DNA from: Rotaria macrura
Lineage: Eukaryota > Rotifera > Eurotatoria > Philodinida > Philodinidae
NCBI GenBank assembly: GCA_900239685.1
Contig: OENT01000102.1
Location: forward strand, 124,001-188,000
Direction of reading: 5' to 3'
DNA length: 64,000 nt
A program made the position numbers and the translations under genes. The notes under the pieces were generated by a model. The model was given only the letters and a program-made list of their open reading frames with translations. It had not been told where the DNA came from and did no database searches. This document shows, in pieces, positions 1-9,779 of this stretch. How positions within the stretch are numbered: the first letter of the stretch is position 1; each line of letters begins with the position of its first letter.

Positions 1-368
1 TTGGGAAAAGAAGAAGAAAAAATGATAGTAATAATAATTAAAATGATTGAAAAAGGAAAGATTACTGCTCTCACTTACACCACATCAACAACCAACACAC
101 TTCAACTACCTCTAAAACGCTAGCAGAAATTTAAAAATAAAACATGCATGTAACTGTTCTAATGAGGAAGAGAGTGTAAAAAGGAAAAGATTATAGACCA
201 TTTCAAAAGGACTACAATAAACGAAAACCATGTTGTTTAAAAGTCAGAGGTAGTAGAGTGTCATCCATCTATGGTAATACCTTAAATATCTGAACTTAGC
301 TCTCCCATCCATCTCCCCTACCCTTTATCGATGTTATCAAAAAGAAAAATACTTAATAAACTCCTTAC

Positions 369-608
369 TTGGTGTATTCGAGCATGAGCACATTCATGCA
401 ATGCAACTGTGATTAACTCCATTTTTGTAATTGAGTCCAATAATCGAGTATTCGTTTTCCATTTAGAAATCTCAACCGAAAAATAACTTTCATTGACGAA
501 AAACTCGTTCATGCCAGAAAACCCACGTAATCTTGGAAAATCGATCGAAATAAAATGGACCTGCATCTGCTCTCTAAAAAATAACCGTTTCCCAGAAAAC
601 CAACGCAA
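369..608 (-). pseudogene. Partial exon with an HExxH metallopeptidase-like motif
   Basis: A minus-strand open frame ends at a good donor (CAA|GTAAGG, last exon base 369). It carries ALHECAHARIHQ, an HExxH zinc-metallopeptidase signature, preceded by a stretch resembling the lead-in to the HExxH helix of SprT-type proteases. The frame beyond position 570 is palindrome sequence, so only about 65 residues are native. No start codon, upstream exon or convincing downstream exon was found; the sequence after the donor does not continue a protease in any obvious way. It is therefore a gene fragment, or one exon of a gene broken by the palindrome. The HExxH motif is seen; protease function is inference, and the motif alone occurs by chance in many proteins. 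Confidence 0.3.
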
Positions 609-932
609 AAAGGTTTGCGAGGCTCGGAAACCCTTTTCTTACTCTCGGGAACTAATTCAAGGGTTTCCGAGCTTTCGGAAACCCATTTTTTACCATTAGA
701 AACTCTTAAAAGGTTTCCGATAGTAACAAACTCGTAAACCGAAAATGGTTNAACCATTTTCGGTTTACGAGTTTGTTACTATCGGAAACCTTTTAAGAGT
801 TTCTAATGGTAAAAAATGGGTTTCCGAAAGCTCGGAAACCCTTGAATTAGTTCCCGAGAGTAAGAAAAGGGTTTCCGAGCCTCGCAAACCTTTTTGCGTT
901 GGTTTTCTGGGAAACGGTTATTTTTTAGAGAG
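570..932. repeat. Perfect 363-bp palindrome centred on a single N
   Basis: Bases 570-750 are, as far as I can read, the exact reverse complement of 752-932, with one N at 751 as the only spacer; identity stops at 569/933. Each 181-bp arm also contains a smaller perfect hairpin (10-bp stem, GCTT loop, 661-684 and its mirror 818-841) and several copies of a GGTTTCCGA-like word. An arm this perfect is either a very recent inverted duplication or an assembly fold-back. The single N at the exact centre suggests that the assembler or polisher could not resolve the hairpin tip. Confidence 0.9.
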
Positions 933-937
933 TGAGA

Positions 938-1634
938 TTCAGCCATTTTCTTAATTTCGACATTTTGACCCAGGACTTCATGTATCAGATTTTCAATCAG
1001 ATCAATAATCTGAAAAAGAACCAAACAAAATAACTGACATGAAATTAGGAGACGATTGGTCGCATGAACTCTCTGAAAAAATCCCCAATGTTTCAAATAT
1101 GTAAATTTCAATTCAGTCTCACTTTTTGATGGTCTCTTGCCTAACAAGTACTCAGAGAAAAGATGCGAGGGACTCCAAACTCCTATCCTAATCTTCATTG
1201 TGCACATCTTCTTTGTGCTTCATTCATTTTAAACTCACTTGAGGATGATTGATGGTTTTCAATACAACAGATTTCCATTGCTCCAACTGTGGTGTCAGAG
1301 TTGTATGAACGAATAAATCTTCGGTTTTCATAAAGAGTAGTACTGTTAACCATAACTGCATTTTCATTTTTGTAATGTGAACCATTAATGTTAGTTGAGC
1401 ACGAGCATTAATATCTGAACCGTTTCGTTGAACAATATTAGCCAATGCTGTAAATCCTTTATTTGGAAATGAAACTTCCAAATTTTCATCATAACGACTG
1501 CAAAAATTCATAATGACAACAGCAGGCATATTTCTAAAATGAAAATTTGTACGCGTCTTGGTGAATAATATAGTGAAAAACATTTTTTTCATCCTTAGAT
1601 TACATACTGGACCGATTCTTCTGGTTTCGTACAT
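938..1634 (-). pseudogene. Unrecognised coding remnants, minus strand
   Basis: Two open minus-strand stretches (about 938-1207 and 1224-1634) look protein-like in composition, but have no recognisable domain and no clean splice connection to each other. The lower one runs directly into the palindrome at 932, so its end is foreign sequence. They could be decayed exons of the same gene as the HExxH fragment on the other side of the palindrome; this is inference. No function is proposed. Confidence 0.15.
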
Positions 1635-2914
1635 CGCAATTGTATCGGCATGATAGTTTTGAGGTTTTGAACCAAACTAGATAGATCAACATATTCATCA
1701 TTCTCATGTACAGGTAAAAATTCATCACAGAAACATTGCATCACTTCAACCATTTAAAAAAAATGAGAATCAAATCAAGAATCCTAATTGGAATCTAAAA
1801 CAAAATGTCAAGTTAATATTTCACTTTTATACGAACAGTGTGAGACGAGTTTCTGTTTTTTCAAAAAAAGTGTCATTTAGTTTGTTGGACGTGAAGTTCC
1901 GAGAGAAAAGCAAAATTTTTCATCGCTATTTTTCAATATTGAACTTTATTTAAAAAATATACTATGAAGTATAGGTGACATATCAAACGGTTTGCGAAGG
2001 CTCGAATATATGAAAAAAATTATAGGTATCATCCTAAATTTATATTTGATTGGAGAGAACTTTTTAAATAAGAGCCATTCCCTTCTTTTATCTGAAAAGT
2101 ACATTCAATCAGAATTTTAGTAACGCATGTGAATCACCGAGTCTTTTTTTAATATCTTAATTTCACATTACTATTGTGACTCGGCTGATATCTTTATACT
2201 GACATTGGCATCTACACTCACTCTATTAATTACGAAGAGATTTTTAAAAGCCTTTCTTATGTATTGGCTTATTTTTATAATATAACATCACGCTACTAAA
2301 TGGAGCTATTTCTCAGAAAAAAGATCCAATTAGCATATCCTGTTATTACACTGTAGCCATTTTCAATTGCAGTTCACAGAAAAAATATCTTTCGTAAATC
2401 TTCATTTTGTCCTAATTAAGCAAATTAAAGATAAATTAATACCTCTATAATATATCTAACATAAGTGACTAAATATTAAGTCAAAAGTTAATCTAAATTA
2501 TTGCCCTTATTATAATACTTTGTAAACATGGTAGATGAGCATGAACGTCAGCAAAAATAGAGATAGATTCTTTCTTATAACCAGTTTAAGCACATGTGTA
2601 GTATGATCTCATGATTAACTGAAAAATGGACGTAACCGGTATCCTCGCGAAGTCATACTTTCATTATACTCTACGTCTCGACATACAAATTCGATCTATT
2701 ATTCACGCAGAACACGTGTTCATGTTGGGTGAGAAAATCAGTAAGACAATAGAAGTGCGAAGAGAGGGAAGAATGGCAAAAGGTCAAATTCAGCGAGTAA
2801 CTACTATCGGTCATGAGGTCAGACTATTATACATTCACGTAGTGACTGCTTGGTCTACGACTTTTATCATCCCATAGACGTCCGAAGTTAGTAATCGATT
2901 CAAGGTCTGTGAAA
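1635..2914. other. Gene-free AT-rich stretch
   Basis: Nothing recognisable. A plus-strand frame of 83 codons (2626-2877) has no known motif, splice context or repeat, and looks like chance. Confidence 0.5.
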
Positions 2915-3325
2915 TATACGATTTAGAATTGCGGGGTCATAAATAATTATTCTGTTAAGTTCAGTGTTTCTTTTTTGACTGATTTTTATTCATGTTTTTG
3001 TATAATCCAGTACATCCTTTTGTGTTATATCAATAGCGAATAGCGAAGCTGCTCTAGCTGTAATATTTAGACTTAGTTAGAGATTCTCTAATAAGAACGC
3101 GAGTTATTCGAGTGTTTACGTTAATCTGTTGCAGATCCCTATTTGAAGTCGACATTATGTTCTTTTTTTCTGTGTGGAGATGCGTACTGTGGATTTCTTA
3201 CCTTTAACTTCGTGGTTTTCTAATGTTGCAAGTGTTTTTTGTCGCGATTCTTATCATCACTGTACGATCAGAAGCAGATTTTGAATTGAAGGTCATATAG
3301 TATTTTCGGCCAGGCTAACAGACTA
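2915..3325 (+). repeat. Left arm of an old inverted repeat
   Basis: This stretch aligns with the reverse complement of 5470-5905 over about 400 bp. Shared words include TAGAAT, AAGTTCA.TGTTTC, GAATAGCGAAGCTG, ATTATGTTCTTTT, TTCTTATCATCACT and TTTCGGCCA, in the same order. Identity by eye is roughly 65-70% with small indels, so the duplication is old. No coding capacity was recognised in either arm or in the 2.1 kb between them. Confidence 0.7.
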
Positions 3326-5469
3326 ACACACGTTTTCCGAAATATATCGTGTATTGTATGGTTAACACGCGTGTAATGACTTCACTAAAGTGTCGAAGTT
3401 TGAAAAATAAGGCGTATGTACTATGGTCATATTTACGCTGCCATGTATGCTCATTGTAAGCTTTGATACATAGGCCGCACATTGTACACTGTATCACGAT
3501 GCAATCGCAGTATGACAAAGTGGCCTATCTGCATCGTATACAGCATTTGATACTGGTGAAGTGTATCAACTTCTTAATGTGCTGATATTAAATTTTGCAA
3601 TAGAAAATGCATTTTTAATATATGTTACATGCGTATTTGTCTCTCTTTAGATAAATGGTAAAAAAATGGATTGTAAATTATACGCATCAATAGATGTAAA
3701 CATGATTGTTATTAAAATTCATGATTGTACTAGTTCATTGGTAAGTCTAGTTTTTATAGAAATATGTATCTGCACATATACATTTAGATTGATGGCCATA
3801 ACACTGTAATTATTAATATTATTTGAAAAATAAAAATAAAATTCTCTTATTATTATGAAGGAAAGGAAGAAAAGTCCAACTATGTCCCTCTCTTAGTGAC
3901 GAAAAATGAGAGTGAAGGAGATGATAAGTGATGCAGTATAAGACGCTACATGGCATGTATAAGATGAAAATACGGTTAAATAAACCAAAAATGCCTTCAT
4001 GTGGTTTTATCGTAGTTACTGCTTATCGGAAGAGCTTTCAAATGACATAGCATAGAAGTGATCTGCATGACGGTGGAGTAAGGTACGTATGCCATCCGTA
4101 TACAGTGATTCATACCCAATCATTGGGGACTTCATCATAAGAGAATATCGATGTGTCCTGTGGTACCATCTATTGGTAGCTACAAAAGTCATTTGGCTAT
4201 AAGGCTTTAGCCACTCGTGCAGAACCATTACGATGTAGTCTACTATACTTGAAGATACATTTCAGTACTTTCATTCACTTAAAAAAGTAAATTCAAATGT
4301 GACAACGAATTGAATAGTTTCATTTGGTGTAATCAAGTGGTTTTCTTTATGAAAGTGTCCACAATGTATGCACTCAATTCAATACTAAACAGGTCACACC
4401 GCTCAGATCATGGATGTCCTCATAGGCAAATAGCACAAGAGGAAAATTGGTGTTCGAAATTGTTAGACCGAAAATAGGTCAAGGAATTATACCACATGTA
4501 TTTAATGAAGATACTTCTTGTTCGATGGGAAATATTACTAACAACATATTGACATAGCTATATGGGTTCACCTCTGGAACCTAGTCTAGATTATATCTTT
4601 CTGATAGATGCTCAACGAAGTTTGATGAAAAAGCTAAGAAAAAAGTTTCTTTTCGCATAAAAGGTTTGTAGATGGCACATTCGTCATATCATATGAAGGA
4701 ATGTAATAGCTTATAATTGATACAGAATATTCTCAATAGATATTCTTAAGATATTCAGTTCACATGAATGCAAAAACAAAATTAACAACCACTATTTCTT
4801 GATACGTTAGTTGGACGAAAGCTGAAAATTTTTCTAGTAAAAATGTATATAGAAAACCCACATTCACTAAATTATTAACAAAATGGAATTCATGTGTCTC
4901 ACTGGAATATACAGTTTTGGTATTCATTGTTATGATTTATCGTACAATTCGAAGTTACTCCCAATGTGTATTGATATTTCAAGAGTTTTACTGGATCCGA
5001 AAGATTGCAAAAAATAATGAGCATTCATCAAACTTCATTGAAAGCCAAATAAGACAAAATTAATCAGATCATTTTACGAGCATATGATTAACCCAACTCA
5101 AGATCAACATTCAACGTCCCAATAGACAGAAGAAAAAGGATACACGAGCGAAAAGAATACTGACTGATGTTCCATTTGATCGGAAAATCGACAGATAGAT
5201 GTATCCAATAGACGTATAATTGGTTTCATTAGTCGAAAATCTGCAGCAAAAATGATAAAGATGTCTAGACCATGTGTGATAGCTCGTGAATTTTAAAAAA
5301 ATACAGATAAAGTCTTCAGAGAAACGCAATTAAACATAGTCTGTATGCCGAAATTTTTTCCGTATGCAGCTGCATATATTGGAAAAACAAAAATAGAATG
5401 TGACATTAATTACAAAAGAGTAAATTTCATTGCAACCAACACAACCAATTCTCAAAGTAGGCGAAGACG
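3326..5469. other. Interior between the inverted-repeat arms
   Basis: About 2.1 kb with no recognisable gene. Short frames occur on both strands (for example 4016-4228 minus) without known motifs. If the arms are terminal repeats of one element, this is its decayed or non-coding core. Confidence 0.4.
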
Positions 5470-5905
5470 GTCTGTTGGCATGGCCGAAATACCATAAACT
5501 TCAATTAAAAATATGATTCTTATCTTATAGTGATGATAAGAAACACGAAAACACACACCTTCAGCATTAAAATACCTTGAACATATAGGTATGAAATCGA
5601 CAGTACATCGCCACATAGAAGAAAAGAACATAATATCGACTTTAAACACGAATCCGCAACCGATTGAGACAAATATTCGAATACGTTGCCTTCTTATCAG
5701 AAAATCTTTCACTATCATTGAAGATGTCATCAACTCTTAACGTTACGGCTATAGATCAGCTTCGCTATTCACTATAAGGATATGCCACGAAGCATGTACA
5801 GTATTATATAAACAAGAAAACGAAAAAATACAGTGAAAAGCGAAACAGTGAACTTAATATAATTATTAGTTACGACTCCGACATTCTAAAGTGTATATTC
5901 CCAGT
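5470..5905 (-). repeat. Right arm of an old inverted repeat
   Basis: Reverse-complement partner of 2915-3325. Similarity fades outward near 5905 and inward near 5470, which gives an element or duplication about 3 kb long. No target-site duplication could be identified at the fuzzy outer edges. Confidence 0.7.
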
Positions 5906-6409
5906 GGAATTTTCCCTACCTCTAAATGCATGTTGTCATATGTCTATATTCTATCATATCTATACGCTTGTTCCAATATAATTCTATAACCATTGTCTGT
6001 TCATACACTTTTTTTTCTATCTTATGATAAGTTCTAATGCTCTATAAAACTCTCTATTAATATTTGAATCTTGCTAACAATTTTTTTTATTGTATTATAG
6101 ATATTATCTTGAACATGATACTAATAAATTTATTGAAGTCTCACAGGAAAAATGAAGAATAATACTTTTTGTTGAGCTGTTTGAAAACCATTGCAATGCT
6201 GGAAAATTAAGAATGAACGGTGCGTTATTCGATGTTTCAACTCGAATACTTGGGTTTTACTCAGCGATTCCTCTCTCTCTCTCTGGAGCTACTCAAGTTT
6301 TATGCATAACACGCAACTCTATAAGAATCACAATCGATTAGAAAGTCGACACAATTTCAAGTGACAGTATTAGCTAGAACAACTCAAACTTACTGCAAAT
6401 TTTATTTGT

Positions 6410-6500
6410 GTGCCCGAATACAGATGAAGGGCGTTGGGTTCACTGTATATTCGGGTACGGAAATGGCCCTCGTCCTAACAAGGACCCAGGCCCACACCCC
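6410..6500. repeat. GC-richer hairpin-forming patch
   Basis: CCCGAATACAG (from 6414) pairs with a downstream CTGTATATTCGGG apart from a two-base bulge. It is followed by a GTCC-TAACAA-GGAC hairpin within GGCC-rich sequence. The patch is conspicuously GC-rich against its surroundings. It may be the end of a short mobile element; no partner end or target duplication was found. Confidence 0.3.
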
Positions 6501-6761
6501 AAATCATTAAAAAGAGAATTATTTGCTATGAAACTGGACTCTGCATCGCTCGAAATCAAATAGAAAGACTTCGTTATTGGAACAACGAATATTAACTAGA
6601 GAAACTTAAATGTATTACTGTCTCGGCTTACTTTTCAGGGATTTGCAAATATTTGAAGGCCATAGGATATCAGAACTATTGAATCATTTATTGATTAGGA
6701 TAAAATATTTGTTCTTGCAATGAAAAACACACATATTGTCATTGAAAATGAATCTAAAATG

Positions 6762-6781
6762 ATGTATATATATATATATAT
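6762..6781. repeat. TA microsatellite
   Basis: A short run of alternating TA. Similar runs occur at about 17281-17297, 24355-24371, 39515-39541, 45029-45049 and 61530-61549. They are ordinary for this base composition. Confidence 0.8.
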
Positions 6782-7584
6782 GAATACCTTTATCCCCATC
6801 ACATTTACTTAGATAAGACAAAAAAGGATAAAACTGAACAATCTACAGTAGACAATGTTTGCGTTGGTAAATGAATCCAGTTTACCATGCGTTATTTCTT
6901 TGAGTTATACAAAGAAGGGTGCAGCCTCCCATGAGCTAGTTTTTTATATCAAAATAGTTTCGTTAGAGAACTACGATATGGTAAGCTTTAGGGGAAAAAC
7001 TACATAAAGATTGCTGAAAGATAAATAAATTTTTCGGAAATTTTCAAAAACAAAAACTGAAGTTTAGACACGATTTATATTTGAGAATCGTCTTCTACGA
7101 TGATGATTTTAATAGATGTAATCAAGATAAAATAACTGACGCTAAAAAATCAGGGTGCCCAATAGTAAAATATGTTATACTGTAAATCTATTTGACAAAT
7201 GTCACTCGATAAGATAAATAGAATTTAATTAGCTAGGGATAGCGGTGAAGTTCTATATGGATCTAATTCCAAGTCACATATCAGAGGGTTCAAATTTTCC
7301 CCAGGACAAAGTGCCCGTAGTATCAAGATGTAAGATATTGAAACAATAGAAAAAAGGGAGACCAAACAATACTTTGATATTTCCTCGTCGCTATTCGTCT
7401 TAATTTTCTTTTGTTCGTCTTGTGTTCTTTGTGATTCTGATGTGTGCATGTTATCATCTTGTATTTTGTAAGTGTTTTCAAAATTTATGCAAAATTCACG
7501 AAAAAGGGGTAGACGGGAAGAATGAAATCACAGCATAATCAAAAAAAGAGCGCAACCTGCTTTATTCACACAAAATACTGCGAG

Positions 7585-7935
7585 ACCCAGGTGAATGAAC
7601 CCGGTACCGAATCCGATCGGATCCTACGATCCGATGAAATCCTATGAGAATCCTGGTTGTAGAACTACTAACGGATCAGACGGGAGAAACCTATTTTCTT
7701 TGTTGTGTACGAATTAGCAATTAATCCCAATAGTAGAGGCCTGTTAGATAATACGATGAAATCCAATCGGATTCCGATAGTAGAATTCGACAAAACCCAA
7801 CGCTAGGGGTCCGAATGTCGGATCGCAGCCAGAAACCCCATGGGGTTTCGTCGGATTAGAAAATCTTCGATAGAAATATGATCGGATCCAACAGGCATCC
7901 GATCTGATCCAATTGTCGGAATGATTCTCCTGGGT
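7585..7935. mobile_element. MITE-like element 1 (CGGATC-rich, ACCCAGG ends)
   Basis: A 351-bp block begins ACCCAGGTGAAT and ends with the reverse complement of ACCCAGGAGAAT, giving 12-bp terminal inverted repeats with one mismatch. The interior is crowded with CGGATC, TCCGAT and GGATCC words unlike the flanks. Its right end matches the right end of the second element at 8329-8597 (GGATCCAACAGG, then a TGTCGGA word, then CCTGGG), so the two belong to one family. There is no coding sequence and no clear target-site duplication, so the superfamily is unknown. Confidence 0.6.
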
Positions 7936-8328
7936 ATTCGATCTGGATTACGCATGCAAACTGAGAAAGGTTACGAATAACTTTTTCGTGTTCAACTTAT
8001 TTTGAATATATATAAAAACAATATTGTTTCAAGTCTGAATATAAATATTTATGTTTTCGCGCTTTTTTCTCTTCTTGATATGAAAATGATTTGGTGTTAA
8101 TAGTAAGATGCTTTTATATTTAGTTGTTTTCTTTTTGTTTTGTGATATTTTTATAAACGATTTTGAACTGTTTATAAACAAGATATACAAAACATGATAG
8201 TTGGAACTCTATCTGTGTATTTTGTTTCTTCAATATATTATGGCTTGATGATTATCCTACGTTCACTATACCAGAAATGATTTGCCGACTCTTATCTAAA
8301 TCCTATGTATTATAGTGTACTTAACCAA

Positions 8329-8597
8329 CCCAGGTCGAACTCACCCCATCGGATCCGGTGGGAATTTGTCGGAATCCTTGGTATTGGATTCCGACAGGAA
8401 GTTGTCGGATGTCGGAAAGTGGTGGATTTTAAGGGTTCCGACAGGATCCGGGCCATTCCGACATCCGACAACGTCCTGTCGGAATCCAATACCAAGGATT
8501 CCGACTACTTCCGAGGAATTCCCATCGGATCCGATAAAATCCGATAATTTTCCGCTAGGATCCAACAGGATCCGACTGTCGGATTGTTCGTCCTGGG
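8329..8597. mobile_element. MITE-like element 2 (CGGATC-rich, CCCAGG ends)
   Basis: A 269-bp relative of the element at 7585-7935. The left end is CCCAGGTCGAAC and the right end, reverse complemented, is CCCAGGACGAAC (one mismatch). A near-perfect internal hairpin fills the middle: 8368-8417 pairs with 8456-8505 (50-bp arms, one mismatch, 38-bp loop). Open frames on both strands across it simply translate the symmetric arms and are not genes. No target duplication is evident. Confidence 0.65.
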
Positions 8598-8605
8598 AAT
8601 GGATA

Positions 8606-8870
8606 TCAAGTGAGCGGCCATCGGATGGCCGCGTGGAGGTACAGACGGATCGTCCGTCTCACTTGACACCGATGTGGAGTGGTTAGTTCGCTCGCAGAAA
8701 AGGCTTTTGGTGCGCTGACCACCGCCGTCACAATTTTAGATCTTACGTAATCTTTTCCGCCGTCCGCACTTCCTTTTTCAGGTGCGGTGCACGCCTCTGG
8801 TTTATATATACTGGCTTCCGTAGGACACACCCTGACACTATAGTCAGAAGGATCTGTTGTCAATTTTTAG
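8606..8870. other. GC-rich hairpin-dense patch with a three-way junction
   Basis: TCAAGTGAG (8606-8614) pairs with CTCACTTGA (8658-8666), enclosing two perfect hairpins: GCGGCCA/TGGCCGC (8614-8620 with 8626-8632) and AGACGGA/TCCGTCT (8643-8649 with 8653-8659). One or two bases are shared at the junction. Further stems follow: GTGGTTA with TGACCAC (8679-8685, 8716-8722, one mismatch), CCGCAC with GTGCGG (8764-8769, 8782-8787), and CTGAC with GTCAG near 8830-8846. It starts 9 bp after the second CGGATC element and shares some vocabulary with it. It may be a folded non-coding RNA, or a cruciform-forming mobile-element tail. No RNA family is recognised. Confidence 0.4.
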
Positions 8871-9207
8871 TAAGATACTCGTAAATTCGAAATTGTTAAA
8901 TCTAGAAATGTGCATCTTTTCTGGTTTTTTTGTATCGACTATTAATTATTCAGGTGGACATCTAATAAACTATGATTTCGCCTTACAATGAGTTATTAGC
9001 ATATCTTTCCAAAAAGAAATTCTATTTCATGTTCTTAAAAGTAGTATTTCAGATGTTCCGATTCCCTTCCATATATTTCTTTAATACTAATGATTTGCAG
9101 TAGGATATACTTTATAATTCTATTGGAATAAAATCAGAAGTAAATACGTAGAGATACTGTGACAGAATGCTTGCAGTTCATAAGGTATTGATTTTCGTCC
9201 TATAAGA

Positions 9208-9779
9208 ATGCCTTTCTTCAATCCACATCGCTATCGATTGACACATGCTATCGTTACAGGTTTAGGAATATCGATACAGTATGTAGTGACATCTACGATA
9301 TCAATTTATATCTTTCTTTGACTTCAGTTAATTTTTACTAGGAAATCAATAATCTAAAGGGTTGCTTTGGAAAAAATAAAATCAAAAAATGTTTTCTCAT
9401 GATTGCCTTATCTTCTAATGATTGGTCAATGTTTCGGAAAAACTTTGAAAAAAACGGAACAAAGAAATTTTCTCTATCGTATACATTCGCTGGTTTTTAA
9501 TCATTTCCAATATTCTTTTTTTTTCAACATTCAGCTCTCCAATGAATCTCAGAACGATATCAAGAATTTTTTACATTTACGATTGGAAAACGAAGTAAGA
9601 ATAAATTTATTTTTGAAATTTTGTCAAAATCGAATTTAGTAAATGAAATGAAAATTCATAAATATAGTCCATTGTCTCTATCCTTTCAATCACTTGCATT
9701 CTTCTTTTTATTTGGCAGATCACTCAAACATGTTAGAGGTTCACTTCTTTCGATGTCTAAAGGATATATACGTCGTTGA
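9208..9779 (+). CDS. Candidate small three-exon gene, basic protein of about 66 residues
   Basis: ATG at 9208; exons 9208-9278, 9535-9594 and 9719-9779. The donors are CA|GTATGT and AA|GTAAGA, and the acceptors end TTCAG and GGCAG. The phases (2, 2) join exactly to a TGA stop. The product starts MPFFNPHRY and ends with a lysine/arginine-rich tail; no domain is recognised. The splice sites are good, but exons this short can arise by chance in AT-rich sequence, so this is a suggestion rather than a firm gene. Confidence 0.2.

Noticed and set aside
493-954. Several frames with shared peptides on both strands
   Set aside because: They are translations of the two palindrome arms.
8305-8686. Overlapping open frames on both strands with similar peptides (GILGIGFRQ.VVGCR)
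   Set aside because: The similarity comes from the 50-bp inverted repeat inside the MITE-like element. There is no start context, splicing or domain.
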